A stretch of DNA of 64,000 nucleotides from Nostoc linckia FACHB-104. Its GTDB lineage: Bacteria; Cyanobacteriota; Cyanobacteriia; Cyanobacteriales; Nostocaceae. Under the pieces are notes generated by a model. It saw only the letters and a list, made by a program, of their open reading frames with translations. It ran no database searches and was not told the origin of the DNA. The translations under genes and the position numbers were made by a program. Each line of letters starts with the position of its first letter. The first letter of the stretch is position 1. Below are positions 47,309-56,163 of this stretch, piece after piece. The stretch is taken from the NCBI RefSeq assembly GCF_014696615.1, contig NZ_JACJQJ010000005.1, forward strand, positions 62,001 through 126,000. The letters run 5' to 3'.

Positions 47309-47860
47309 GTGATCTCATTAGAGTTAAAACTTCAATCACTGACATCAGACGATCTCAGCGCAATCCTAGAACTGGATAAAGCTTGTTTTGGGGGTCTTTG
47401 GACAGTGGAAGGCTACCAACGAGAGTTAGACAGTCCCAACAGTGTTTTACTAGGCTTATTTTCCCCAGCCTCTAGCTTGAGTTTGCTAGGAATGGGCTGT
47501 TTTTGGTCAATTTTAGAAGAAGCCCACATTACGATTTTGGCAGTACATCCCCAATATCACTGTCAAGGTTTAGGACAAGCTTTACTTTATTCCCTTCTCA
47601 AGACAGCTAGCGATCGCGGTTTGGAGCGAGCTACCCTCGAAGTTCGAGCTTCCAACCTAGCGGCTATATCTTTATATCAAAAATTTGGCTTCAAAACAGC
47701 TGGGCGACGACGGCGGTACTATCAGGACAATGGCGAAGACGCTTTAATTCTTTGGCTTCCCGAACTCCAATATCCCCAATTTCAAACAACTTTGCTGCAA
47801 TGGGAAACAATGGTACGCGATCGCCTCCACAAATCCTCTTGGCAATTTCGCTTTTCGTAA
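47309..47860 (+). CDS. rimI: Ribosomal-protein-alanine N-acetyltransferase RimI
   Basis: 183 residues from GTG 47309. GNAT fold with acetyl-CoA loop CQGLGQALL, then ATLEVRASNLAAISLYQKFGF, the RimI hallmark. It acetylates N-terminal alanine of ribosomal protein S18; broader substrates are possible. The C-terminal 30 residues (QYPQFQTTLLQWETMVRDRL) extend past the usual RimI end. Divergent from lysA. Confidence 0.88.
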   Translation: MISLELKLQSLTSDDLSAILELDKACFGGLWTVEGYQRELDSPNSVLLGLFSPASSLSLLGMGCFWSILEEAHITILAVHPQYHCQGLGQALLYSLLKTASDRGLERATLEVRASNLAAISLYQKFGFKTAGRRRRYYQDNGEDALILWLPELQYPQFQTTLLQWETMVRDRLHKSSWQFRFS

Positions 47861-48502
47861 ATTGGTGTTTGTCATCGGTAATTTGTCATTGGTTCATTGG
47901 TAATGGGTAATTGGTAAGCTGTTCCACATTTACTTGTACATTGACTTGATTAGGCTGTTGACCGTTGACCGTTGACAGTCAACAATCACCACGAGTAGTT
48001 ATGCAATTTATAAGGTGTATTAGCTTAATAGAAATTTCTCCTCTGCTTCCTCATCCCCAATTTCCATTCCCCAAAATTCCTGAGTGCCATGTAACTTTTG
48101 ATGACTTTGCGGTTGACTTTTGGTCATCTTCATGAAAAAAATACATTTTCTTCAAGAAAATTTGATGAGTATTATTTATTTTTAAAACTTATTCAATTGA
48201 AAAAATAAATACATTTTTAATAATTCTTGACTTCATCAAATAGATATGTTAAGAATAAATGTTTGGAAGTGGCTGTAAAACTAGACTTCCAGTGCTTTTT
48301 TGCGGGCAATCAGAGCTAAAAACGCTGTTTCTCTTGTTCTCCTCAGTACAACAGCCACATAAAAGTAATAAATATTCAGGAATTACGCCATCAAATTGGG
48401 TGATACCACTTGGATATCTTGATTTTTTTATACAGATATCCAAAAGCTTGGCCTGTGCTAAAATCAGCGTACCGGCACGACGCAGGTGATGGGAAAAATG
48501 CC
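47861..48502. other. Intergenic and leader region of clpC
   Basis: Begins with STRR heptads (GTTGACC units, about 47955-47985). A candidate promoter with TTGACT (48227-48232) and TAAGAA (48250-48255) at 17-nt spacing would give a leader of roughly 240 nt to the clpC ATG. Short frames here overlap clpC or lack family likeness. Confidence 0.45.
48227..48255 (+). promoter_or_regulatory. Candidate sigma-70-type promoter of clpC
   Basis: TTGACT -35 and TAAGAA -10 with 17-nt spacing. It is the best-looking pair in the clpC upstream region. Not verified. Confidence 0.35.
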
Positions 48503-50971
48503 ATGTTTGAACGCTTCACAGAAAAAGCTATTAAGGTAATCATGCTGGCCCAAGAAGAGGCCCGCCGTTTAGGCCACAATTTCGTCGGCACTGAACAGAT
48601 CCTCCTGGGTCTGATTGGTGAAGGGACGGGAGTGGCGGCCAAGGTGCTGAAATCAATGGGTGTCAATCTCAAAGATGCCCGAATTGAAGTAGAAAAAATC
48701 ATAGGCCGGGGTTCGGGCTTTGTTGCTGTGGAAATTCCCTTTACGCCACGGGCAAAGCGGGTTCTGGAACTATCTTTAGAAGAAGCGCGCCAATTAGGCC
48801 ATAACTACATTGGCACCGAGCATCTGCTGTTGGGCCTGATCCGAGAAGGGGAAGGTGTAGCAGCCAGGGTGTTAGAAAACCTCGGCGTGGATCTATCGAA
48901 GGTACGAACCCAAGTCATTCGGATGTTGGGCGAAACAGCTGAAGTCACCCAAGGAGGCCCCTCTGGGCGCACCAAAACTCCAACCTTGGATGAATTTGGT
49001 TCCAACCTCACCCAAATGGCAACGGACAACAAACTCGATCCTGTGGTGGGACGCGCCAAAGAAATCGAGCGAGTTATTCAGATATTGGGTCGCCGGACAA
49101 AAAATAACCCAGTGCTGATTGGTGAACCAGGGGTTGGTAAAACAGCGATCGCTGAAGGTTTAGCGAGCCGCATTGCCAACAAAGATGTCCCCGACATCCT
49201 GGAAGACAAGCGCGTAGTCACGCTGGATATTGGTTTACTTGTAGCCGGAACCAAGTACCGGGGTGAATTTGAAGAACGCCTGAAGAAAATCATGGACGAA
49301 ATTCGTCAGGCGGGCAATGTAATTCTCGTCATTGACGAGGTACACACCCTGATTGGTGCAGGTGCAGCCGAAGGCGCAATCGACGCTGCGAACATCCTCA
49401 AGCCAGCTTTGGCTAGAGGTGAGTTGCAATGTATTGGTGCGACCACCCTAGATGAATATCGCAAACACATCGAACGGGATGCAGCATTAGAGCGCCGCTT
49501 CCAACCAGTAATGGTAGGCGAACCCTCAGTTGATGAAACAATTGAGATTTTGTACGGTCTGCGCGATCGCTACGAGCAACACCACAAACTGAAAATTTCC
49601 GATGAAGCTTTGGTGGCGGCAGCTAAATTATCTGATCGTTATATTAGCGATCGCTATCTGCCAGATAAAGCCATCGACTTAATCGACGAAGCAGGTTCCA
49701 GAGTCCGGTTGATTAACTCCCAATTGCCCCCCGCAGCCAAAGAGTTAGACAAAGAACTGCGCCAAATCTTAAAAGAAAAAGATGATGCAGTTCGCTCCCA
49801 AGACTTCGACCGCGCTGGAGAACTGCGCGATCGCGAAATGGAAATCAAAGCCGAAATTCGCGCGATCGCTCAAAGCAAAACCAATGGCTCTGGTAACGAA
49901 GGTCTAGAACCCGTAGTTACAGAAGAAGACATTGCCCACATCGTCGCATCCTGGACGGGAGTTCCGGTGAACAAGCTCACCGAATCCGAATCCGAGAAGC
50001 TGTTGCACATGGAAGACACCCTACATCAGCGCCTAATTGGACAAGAAGACGCTGTGAAGGCAGTTTCCCGAGCAATTCGCCGCGCTCGTGTCGGTTTAAA
50101 AAATCCCAATCGACCCATCGCCAGCTTTGTCTTCTCAGGCCCCACCGGCGTAGGTAAAACTGAATTGGCGAAATCTTTGGCTTCTTACTTCTTCGGTTCC
50201 GAAGAAGCAATGATTCGCCTAGATATGTCGGAATATATGGAGCGTCACACCGTCAGCAAACTGATCGGTTCACCTCCAGGTTACGTTGGCTATAACGAAG
50301 GCGGTCAGCTAACCGAAGCAGTGAGACGCAGACCTTACACCGTGGTGCTATTCGACGAAATCGAAAAAGCTCACCCCGATGTCTTCAACATGCTGCTGCA
50401 AATCTTAGAAGACGGTCGCTTAACCGATGCTAAAGGTCGCACCGTAGACTTTAAGAACACTCTGTTGATTTTGACATCTAACATCGGTTCCAAGGTAATT
50501 GAAAAAGGTGGTGGCGGTATCGGCTTCGAGTTTGCAGACGATGCTAGCGAATCGCAATACAACCGCATTCGCTCCTTGGTGAACGAAGAACTGAAGCAAT
50601 ACTTCCGTCCAGAGTTCCTCAACCGTTTAGATGAAATTATCGTCTTCCGTCAGTTGAGCAAGGCCGAAGTTACAGAAATTGCCGACATCATGCTCAAAGA
50701 AGTATTTGGTCGCCTGACCGAAAAAGGTATCACCTTAGAAGTCACCGACCGCTTCAAAGACCGCCTCATCCAAGAAGGCTACAGCCCCAGCTACGGCGCA
50801 AGACCATTACGTCGAGCAATTATGCGCTTGTTAGAAGATAGCTTGGCTGAAGAGATTCTCTCTGGTCGCATTAAAGATGGCGATACAGCCCTGGTTGATG
50901 TTGACGAAAACGGTAACGTTCAAGTCAGTTCTCAACAGCGTCGGGAATTATTATCCCAAGGTGCTGAGTAA
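48503..50971 (+). CDS. clpC: ATP-dependent Clp protease ATPase subunit ClpC
   Basis: 822 residues from ATG 48503 ([22 protein letters not shown], the invariant ClpC start); an upstream in-frame start at 48410 adds 31 odd residues. Two Clp_N repeats about 1-145, AAA1 with GEPGVGKT about 213, a UVR motif in the middle ([19 protein letters not shown]), AAA2 with GPTGVGKT about 550 and the D2-small domain. It unfolds proteins for ClpP/ClpR in the cytosol and is essential in cyanobacteria. A terminator follows 50 nt later. Confidence 0.97.
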   Translation: MFERFTEKAIKVIMLAQEEARRLGHNFVGTEQILLGLIGEGTGVAAKVLKSMGVNLKDARIEVEKIIGRGSGFVAVEIPFTPRAKRVLELSLEEARQLGHNYIGTEHLLLGLIREGEGVAARVLENLGVDLSKVRTQVIRMLGETAEVTQGGPSGRTKTPTLDEFGSNLTQMATDNKLDPVVGRAKEIERVIQILGRRTKNNPVLIGEPGVGKTAIAEGLASRIANKDVPDILEDKRVVTLDIGLLVAGTKYRGEFEERLKKIMDEIRQAGNVILVIDEVHTLIGAGAAEGAIDAANILKPALARGELQCIGATTLDEYRKHIERDAALERRFQPVMVGEPSVDETIEILYGLRDRYEQHHKLKISDEALVAAAKLSDRYISDRYLPDKAIDLIDEAGSRVRLINSQLPPAAKELDKELRQILKEKDDAVRSQDFDRAGELRDREMEIKAEIRAIAQSKTNGSGNEGLEPVVTEEDIAHIVASWTGVPVNKLTESESEKLLHMEDTLHQRLIGQEDAVKAVSRAIRRARVGLKNPNRPIASFVFSGPTGVGKTELAKSLASYFFGSEEAMIRLDMSEYMERHTVSKLIGSPPGYVGYNEGGQLTEAVRRRPYTVVLFDEIEKAHPDVFNMLLQILEDGRLTDAKGRTVDFKNTLLILTSNIGSKVIEKGGGGIGFEFADDASESQYNRIRSLVNEELKQYFRPEFLNRLDEIIVFRQLSKAEVTEIADIMLKEVFGRLTEKGITLEVTDRFKDRLIQEGYSPSYGARPLRRAIMRLLEDSLAEEILSGRIKDGDTALVDVDENGNVQVSSQQRRELLSQGAE

Positions 50972-51017
50972 AATTTAAAATTTAAAATTTGGGATTAAAT
51001 CTCAAATTTAAAAATGC

Positions 51018-51051
51018 AAACGGTAGAGTATTAATTGCTCTACCGTTTTTT
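51018..51051 (+). terminator. Rho-independent terminator of clpC
   Basis: AACGGTAGAG (51019-51028), a 9-nt loop and CTCTACCGTT (51038-51047), with T continuing to 51051. Perfect 10-bp stem. Confidence 0.85.
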
Positions 51052-51125
51052 GTAGGAAATAGGCGATCGCATAAAATTAGCTCTGAGATAGAATCAAGGT
51101 AAATTAGAAATTTAGGAGTAAGAGC

Positions 51126-51398
51126 TTGCAAGCCATACTTTTAAGCCATGAAGAAGTTGCTAAACTTGCCAAAGAACTTTATGAAAATGGCATTCGTCAA
51201 CAAGTAGAAACACCAGAAAATATCGGTAAAATGGTGATTATTGATATAGAAACAGGTGAATATGCTGTTGATAAAATAGGGATAGAATCAGCTAAATATT
51301 TACGTAATAAAAATCCACTTGCTCGACTTTTTGGTATTCGCATAGGTTATAAAGTTGCGGCTTCTTTTAGTGGAGAAATGGAGCGTGATTATCGGTGA
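51126..51398 (+). CDS. Small protein partnered with retropepsin-like protease
   Basis: 90 residues from TTG 51126, supported by TAGGAG 8 nt upstream; no in-frame ATG is near. It is mostly helical at the N-terminus (EEVAKLAKELYENGIRQQV), followed by a beta-rich middle with GKMVIIDIETGEYAVD and a basic patch RNKNPLARLFGIRIGYK. Its stop overlaps the next start by 4 nt, so the two products are made together. I recognise the pairing from cyanobacterial genomes, where it resembles an antitoxin-like small protein, but no function is established. Confidence 0.65.
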   Translation: MQAILLSHEEVAKLAKELYENGIRQQVETPENIGKMVIIDIETGEYAVDKIGIESAKYLRNKNPLARLFGIRIGYKVAASFSGEMERDYR

Positions 51399-51760
51399 TT
51401 TCTGGGATTATTAAAAATGGACGTGCGACTGTCAACATAATATTTAGACTCCCAAATCAACCAGATTTTAGTATTGAATTTGTTATCGATACAGGGTTTA
51501 CAAATTTTCTTTCTCTACCTCCAGCAGCAGTAGCCGTGTTGGGTCTTCCGTTTGTTTATGATATGTATGTAAATTTAGCTAATAATAGTAATGTCATTTT
51601 GCCAGTACATCAAGCGATGATTATTTGGAATGGAGAAGAACGGGAAGTTGATGTACTGGCTACTAGAAGATTACCTCTATTGGGTACTGCTTTACTTGAT
51701 GAATATGAACTGGTAATTCAGTTTACTGAAGGTGGTTTAGTAACAATTGAAGAGTTATAG
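51395..51760 (+). CDS. Clan AA (retropepsin-like) aspartic protease
   Basis: 121 residues from GTG 51395. A single aspartyl-protease signature D32-T-G34 in FVIDTGFTNFLSLP and a C-terminal LLGTALLDEYEL match the one-domain retropepsin-like fold that works as a dimer. There is no signal peptide, so it is cytosolic. The substrate is unknown; the overlapping 90-residue partner is the first candidate. Confidence 0.75.
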   Translation: MISGIIKNGRATVNIIFRLPNQPDFSIEFVIDTGFTNFLSLPPAAVAVLGLPFVYDMYVNLANNSNVILPVHQAMIIWNGEEREVDVLATRRLPLLGTALLDEYELVIQFTEGGLVTIEEL

Positions 51761-51928
51761 TGCAGTTTCATCTATATATTTCCTATCTACAGCATTGCGA
51801 TTGTTATCCCAAGATTGTATATCTGGGGAAATTTTAGATTTGGGATTTGAAATTCAAATTTAAAGCTTTACTTTGTATGGATTAATTACCGCAATCTCTT
51901 CTGCAAAAATTTGGTGTATGCAAATAAG

Positions 51929-52050
51929 AAAAACCGACTGGCTGTATCGCTCTACCAGTCGGCAACTAGCTTACCTTACTTTTCAGAAGGAGACAATAAG
52001 ACAACAAAACGGATAATGTTCTAAAACCTTGCCTTATTTTTGCAACAATT
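51929..52050 (-). ncRNA. Candidate minus-strand small RNA
   Basis: On the minus strand CCGACTGG (51962-51955), a 13-nt loop and CCAGTCGG (51941-51934) are followed by TTTTTC, a textbook terminator, yet no minus-strand gene precedes it. The upstream limit is a guess based on the dyad at 52056-52074. Not matched to a known family. Confidence 0.4.
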
Positions 52051-52055
52051 AAAAT

Positions 52056-52074
52056 TAGGTATTTAAATTACCTA
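52056..52074. promoter_or_regulatory. TAGGTA-N7-TACCTA dyad
   Basis: Perfect 6-bp arms; another TACCTAAAATT follows at 52083. Possible operator for the candidate sRNA or for lepB. Confidence 0.35.
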
Positions 52075-52217
52075 TTTGCTATACCTAAAATTGTGCTTGT
52101 ATCGAATCAGACAGGCTATAGTTCATTTTCAGCGCTTTTGCTTATAATTGGTAGATGCGATAGCCCAATTAATAATGCTTGTATGGGTTTAATGCAGAAC
52201 CCAACTTGATTACAAGT

Positions 52218-52263
52218 ATACCTTGAGTGCCAAAATAATCAAGGTATTTGTACCACTTTTTTT
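52218..52263 (+). terminator. Hairpin plus T7 in the lepB leader
   Basis: ATACCTTGA (52218-52226) pairs with TCAAGGTAT (52239-52247), and seven T follow at 52257-52263. It ends 18 nt before the lepB ATG, so it may terminate or attenuate read-through into lepB. Confidence 0.4.
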
Positions 52264-52280
52264 ACTGGCTGAAAAATTCT

Positions 52281-52853
52281 ATGACTCCTCACGAAAGTGA
52301 AGCAAAAGATAGCCCAGCGTCATCAAAAATATGGCGTAGTTGGCAAGAAAATCTAACTCTAGTTGCGATCGCGTTATGTTTGGCCTTTCTGATCCGCACT
52401 TTTATCGCCGAACCGCGCTTTATTCCTTCGGACTCAATGTTACCCACCTTACACACAGGCGATCGCCTGGTTGTGGAAAAAATCTCTTATAAATTTCATC
52501 CGCCTAAAACTGGGGATATTATTGTTTTTCAGCCACCAGAAGAACTGCAACGCCGAGGATATCCTAAAGACCAAGCTTTTATCAAGCGGGTGATTGGTGA
52601 ACCGGGAGAGGTTGTGAGTGTTGCTCATGGTAAAGTTTACCTCAACGGTCAAGCCTTGCAGGAAGACTATATTGCTGAACCACCAAATAATCCTTACCCA
52701 CCAAAAACAGTTCCAGAAGGCGAATTTTTTGTCATGGGTGACAATCGTAACGATAGTAATGACTCTCGTTACTGGGGTTTTTTACCCAGAAAAAATATTA
52801 TTGGTCGAGCCACATTTCGTTTTTGGCCCCTTGACCGCTTTGGGTTTATTTAA
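52281..52853 (+). CDS. lepB: Signal peptidase I
   Basis: 190 residues from ATG 52281; an in-frame TTG at 52248 lies inside the leader hairpin region and is unlikely. One membrane segment about 25-42 precedes FIPSDSMLPTL with nucleophile S52; general base K102 is in AFIKRVIGEPGE; GDNRNDSNDSRYWGF completes the family boxes. It cleaves signal peptides of exported and lumenal proteins at the plasma or thylakoid membrane. An IS element lies 92 nt downstream. Confidence 0.94.
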   Translation: MTPHESEAKDSPASSKIWRSWQENLTLVAIALCLAFLIRTFIAEPRFIPSDSMLPTLHTGDRLVVEKISYKFHPPKTGDIIVFQPPEELQRRGYPKDQAFIKRVIGEPGEVVSVAHGKVYLNGQALQEDYIAEPPNNPYPPKTVPEGEFFVMGDNRNDSNDSRYWGFLPRKNIIGRATFRFWPLDRFGFI

Positions 52854-52859
52854 AACTAG

Positions 52860-52940
52860 GGTTTAGGGACTAGAGATTAGAAATTAAAAGTAGCTTTTCT
52901 AGTTAATATATTGTTCCTAGTCCCCAATCTCCAATCCCCA
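52860..52940. repeat. GGGACTAG/CTAGTCCCC interspersed repeat
   Basis: Begins TAGGGACTAGAGATTAG and ends CCTAGTCCCCAATC, with complementary ends. A similar unit lies at about 56501-56600. Non-coding. Confidence 0.6.
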
Positions 52941-53030
52941 ACTTAAACCTCGTCCATCTTGAAAGCTGGAGTTTTGTCACGCATGGTACTATCCTAAGTT
53001 TTAGAAGTGGTGATTGAGGTTGGTACAAGG

Positions 53031-53291
53031 ATGTTGAGCGTTGACTTGAGTAGTTGGGGTGAAAGTGCAGAAGCTTTAAGAGAAAAAGCATTGAGAGCAG
53101 AGCATCCCCGTAGTCGTGAGCGATTTATGGCACTATATGAGATTAGTGGCGGCAAAAGTGCAACTCAAGTGGGACGGGAAACAGGGCGTAACCCACAAAC
53201 GGTAATGGAATGGGTGCATCGTTACAATGAAGCCGGTCCAGAGACACTAGTTTACCAACGTAGCGGTGGGCATCCCCCCCTTTATCTATAG
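53031..53291 (+). CDS. IS630 transposase, N-terminal HTH part (orfA)
   Basis: 86 residues from ATG 53031. Contains the winged/helix-turn-helix DNA-binding segment (SGGKSATQVGRETGRNPQTV, then EWVHRYNEAG) that recognises the element ends. Ends in frame at 53291 just after a run of seven C (53274-53280). A -1 shift there continues as PPLSIEIEQALDQQ into the catalytic part, so either programmed frameshifting or a 1-base deletion explains the split. Confidence 0.8.
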   Translation: MLSVDLSSWGESAEALREKALRAEHPRSRERFMALYEISGGKSATQVGRETGRNPQTVMEWVHRYNEAGPETLVYQRSGGHPPLYL

Positions 53292-53329
53292 AGATAGAAC
53301 AAGCATTAGATCAGCAGATTCGGGATGCG

Positions 53330-54136
53330 TTGAAATTAGCCGCAACTCCGCCCCAACAACGTCTTGAGCAACCTCAACCCCGTTGGACTTTAAAGCGTTT
53401 AGTCTCGTGGATCAAAGCCCAATTAAATATTGATTGCTGTCGCGATACTGTTCGCAAAACCCTCAAAGGGTTGGGATTGTCTTGGAAGAAAGCTCGTAAG
53501 CTACTAAATAAGGCAAACCCCAAAAAACGTGGCGAGTTTCTCTTAACTCTCAAGGGTTTACTCGATGATGCCCTCCAAAATGGGCAGATGCTAATTTACA
53601 TCGACGAGGCTCATATTCACCTTGATACCGATGAAGGTTACGGTTGGTCGATTAAAGGCGAGCGGTTTTGGGTGAGTTCCTCTTCTCCCGGAAGAACCAA
53701 GGTATCTTTCTATGGGATCTATATCTATAATCTGGCTGAAGTCAGAATTTTTCCCTATGACACCGCCAATGGTCTCAACACTATTGATGTCCTCAATACC
53801 CTCAAAACCGAATTCCCTTTTCACCCCATGACATTGATTTGGGATGGCGCTCCTTATCACCGCTCACAGATAGTTAAAGATGCGGCCGCAACACTGGATA
53901 TAAAGATAGAACCATTACCCGCTTACAGCCCGGACTTTATGCCTGTAGAACATCTGTGGCAGTGGTTACGCTCAGATGTTACTTATCATGCTTGCTATGA
54001 GCGTCAGTCTGACCTGATTGAACAGGTCTCGGCTTTTCAACAACGAATTAACGCTTCTCCCAATACAGTGGCGGATCGTTTATGGGTGACAACTCATCTC
54101 AAACCTGATGAGGAAAAACTACGGGTTTCAACTTAG
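53330..54136 (+). CDS. IS630 transposase, catalytic DDE part (orfB)
   Basis: 268 residues in the visible frame. Catalytic triad: D in YIDEAHIHLD, D in LIWDGAPYHRS and E in SPDFMPVEHLWQWLR. The frame is open back to the C-run, so its real N-terminus is fused to orfA by the shift. The core looks intact; activity depends on whether the -1 shift works. Confidence 0.85.
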   Translation: MKLAATPPQQRLEQPQPRWTLKRLVSWIKAQLNIDCCRDTVRKTLKGLGLSWKKARKLLNKANPKKRGEFLLTLKGLLDDALQNGQMLIYIDEAHIHLDTDEGYGWSIKGERFWVSSSSPGRTKVSFYGIYIYNLAEVRIFPYDTANGLNTIDVLNTLKTEFPFHPMTLIWDGAPYHRSQIVKDAAATLDIKIEPLPAYSPDFMPVEHLWQWLRSDVTYHACYERQSDLIEQVSAFQQRINASPNTVADRLWVTTHLKPDEEKLRVST

Positions 54137-54143
54137 ACGAGGT

Positions 54144-54677
54144 TTAAAACCTGAGATAATACATTAATTGCGCGATCGCATCTGCTGGAAGTGCCAAGCG
54201 CTGCTGGAAATCCACTAAGCTACGATAAGGGCCAGCAGCTAAACGATTTTGCACTACAGCTTGCGCCAGAGATATATCGATAAAAGGTATTTTTGCTAGG
54301 TGTTCAACTGTTGCTAAATTGGGATTAATTAAAGGTGCTGGACATTCTAAAGATTCTTCGTCATAGTAAGCAAAATTAAGCAGTGGTTTGATTGGCTGTA
54401 ATCGCTGCACAGGAATAGCCAAAGCCGCAGCAATATCTTCTATACAATAAAATTTAACACCGGAACGTGAAAGTTCTACGAGCGATCGCGCTTGATGAAT
54501 GGAAAACCCAGGTAAGCGTAACCAATCATCTACAGTTGCTTGATTAGCATCAATGTGAATCCCTAGTTGGATCGCCAGCTGAATTTCTTCCCCAGATTGC
54601 AGTCTATAGTAAGGGTCATTGAGGAGCTGGGTACGGAGTTTTTGTAACCTGGGGTTGAAAGATAGCCAGTTTTTCAT
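54144..54677 (-). CDS. ComEA-like helix-hairpin-helix protein
   Basis: 177 residues. Two HhH units: IDANQATVDDWLRLPGFSI..AR near residue 42 and INPNLATVEHLAKIPFIDI..AQ near 117, the pattern of ComEA-type DNA-binding modules. There is no signal peptide, unlike true ComEA, so a role in DNA uptake is uncertain. The stop codon (TAA, 54146-54144) uses the TA target and first base of the IS; the original C-terminus may have been a little different. It follows the TM2 gene by 13 nt. Confidence 0.75.
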   Translation of the reverse strand: MKNWLSFNPRLQKLRTQLLNDPYYRLQSGEEIQLAIQLGIHIDANQATVDDWLRLPGFSIHQARSLVELSRSGVKFYCIEDIAAALAIPVQRLQPIKPLLNFAYYDEESLECPAPLINPNLATVEHLAKIPFIDISLAQAVVQNRLAAGPYRSLVDFQQRLALPADAIAQLMYYLRF

Positions 54678-54690
54678 ACTTTTTCTGGTG

Positions 54691-55074
54691 TCAAGAAATT
54701 TGGTCTAGCATCTGGCGGCGCTTTTGCTCAAATTCGTACTCTGAAATTAATCCATCTTGGCGCAGCTTATCTAATTCTCGCAAAGCATCTGCGATCGCTC
54801 CTACTTGATTGCTTACCTGCTGTGAATTTTTGATTGCTGACTTACCAAAATTGAAATTGCGATCAAAAGCTTCTTCATCCTGAGCCAAATACCAAACCCC
54901 TTCAATAGCACTGGCTACTTTGGGTATAGGAGTCCAGGAAAGCAAAACATACAATATTCCCCAGACAGGCTGTCCCAGATAAAACTTATGTAATCCTGAA
55001 ATGGTCAGCGTGCCAGAAAAAGCTAAAATGGCGGCAACGCTGCGGCTTTTTCGCTTGGTCAACATATTCCGCAA
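54691..55074 (-). CDS. TM2 domain / SHOCT domain protein
   Basis: 127 residues. A TM2 domain (residues about 12-60) contains GLHKFYLGQ and two hydrophobic segments; the C-terminal LRELDKLRQDGLISEYEFEQKRRQML is a SHOCT motif, probably for oligomerisation. A small membrane protein of unknown role. The start at 55074 (MRNML) could equally be three codons later. It is probably co-transcribed with the HhH gene 13 nt downstream. Confidence 0.8.
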   Translation of the reverse strand: MRNMLTKRKSRSVAAILAFSGTLTISGLHKFYLGQPVWGILYVLLSWTPIPKVASAIEGVWYLAQDEEAFDRNFNFGKSAIKNSQQVSNQVGAIADALRELDKLRQDGLISEYEFEQKRRQMLDQIS

Positions 55075-55606
55075 TTTACCACTAGTACATTACCTACAAT
55101 TAGATAGTCATCGTAGCAAAGCACCTGAATAAATGCAGCTAGTTATTTGGTGTTTGCCGTTGGGTGTTTAGCATTGGACTTCATTAGCTATTACTCAATC
55201 CCCAATTTCCTTAGCCACGATGAGAAGACGCAAACAAAATTAACTTTACCATTGGCTTTGCTGCCTTTTGCCTATTCTCTACAGCAAATATTTATACTTC
55301 CCCTATTCTATATGAATCTATTTTATTGATTTTTGCTATAGCTTATCAGTTCTCAATAAGTAGGCTATATTCAAATAACCTAGATACCGAGGAATTGCTC
55401 AAACTGATTGTATTTCCTAGCATTTATTTCTATATATTATGTAATATAATATATTACATAAACTTGGGCTAGGGAAATCTCCTAAATAGCAACAATTTGA
55501 GCCAGAATTTTCGTTCAACTTAGTCTTAGTCAAAAAAAATAAAATTCTCGGTTTTTAGTTTACCGAATAGTTGCAAAATATCCACCTGTTGTTACTAAAA
55601 GCACCG
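55075..55606. other. Intergenic region with 23-bp AT palindrome
   Basis: Short frames here show no family likeness. The notable feature is a 23-bp palindrome at 55438-55460; a GGTGTTTGCCGTTGGGTGTTTAG repeat fragment occurs near 55148. Confidence 0.5.
55438..55460. promoter_or_regulatory. 23-bp palindrome, arms TATGTAATATA/TATATTACATA
   Basis: Perfect 11-bp arms around a single A, about 147 nt upstream of the TPR gene start. A candidate operator or AT cruciform. Confidence 0.4.
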
Positions 55607-56026
55607 ATGCCCCTAATTCCGAAACTTAGAGAAAAACCAGTGGAACAGAAAGTAGACCCAAAAAATCATGTTCAGCCTGTTGAAAACAACTATGCGGATC
55701 GTCACTACCAGAGGGCTGTTCAGTATGCCAACCAAAGCAACTGGCCAAGTTGTGTGCAAGAGCTACGTGAAGCTATCAAATTAGAGCCGAAAATTAGTGA
55801 CTATCATGCATTACTCGGTGTTGCATATTTCCAGCAGAATTTTCCGGGAATGGCAACAGTTTATATTCGCCAAGCATTAAAACTAAATCCCCAACACCCT
55901 GTAGCGTTAAAATACGCTGCCAAGCTGAACGTTAAAGAATCTCAACCTGCAAATCCTAAATCAGCAGCAATTTCTGTAGGTATTGCCTCAGTATTAAGCC
56001 TGTTTACTTCACGCTCAGAATCTTGA
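55607..56026 (+). CDS. Small TPR protein
   Basis: 139 residues from ATG 55607, favoured over an in-frame TTG at 55571. Two TPR units lie about 33-100 (YQRAVQYANQSNWPSCVQEL; YHALLGVAYFQQNFPGMATV), followed by a short tail with a weakly hydrophobic VGIASVLSLF. It may act as an adapter; partner unknown. The DUF1825 gene follows 137 nt later. Confidence 0.65.
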   Translation: MPLIPKLREKPVEQKVDPKNHVQPVENNYADRHYQRAVQYANQSNWPSCVQELREAIKLEPKISDYHALLGVAYFQQNFPGMATVYIRQALKLNPQHPVALKYAAKLNVKESQPANPKSAAISVGIASVLSLFTSRSES

Positions 56027-56163
56027 GTCAAGTGTTGAAATTTCCCTAAAGAACCGTAAAGGAACCGAAGCTTATTCCCTAGAGTATTGCCCTAGATTAG
56101 AATAAAAATATAAGCAAAACCATAATTTGCTGAGTGTTAGCACTCAGTTGAATATTAAACAAA

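Larger units (their letters stand above)
51761..52280. other. Intergenic region upstream of lepB
   Basis: 520 bp without a protein gene. It holds a minus-strand terminator (51929-51962), a TAGGTA-N7-TACCTA dyad (52056-52074) and a hairpin just before lepB (52218-52247). The combination suggests a minus-strand small RNA. Confidence 0.5.
52946..54144 (+). mobile_element. IS630-family insertion sequence (1.2 kb)
   Basis: Both ends begin AACCTCGTC (52946 and, inverted, 54144), with further interrupted matches (TTGAAA, AGTTTT). The element is flanked by TA at 52944-52945 and 54145-54146, the target duplicated by this family. It carries a transposase split in two frames. The right end forms part of the stop codon of the minus-strand HhH gene. 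Confidence 0.85.

Noticed and set aside
55147-55329. 60-codon plus-strand frame
   Set aside because: It begins in an interspersed repeat and shows no domain.
56132-56149. CIRCE-like half site TTAGCACTC upstream of the DUF1825 gene
   Set aside because: The second CIRCE half at the required 9-nt spacing is missing; only a short local dyad remains.
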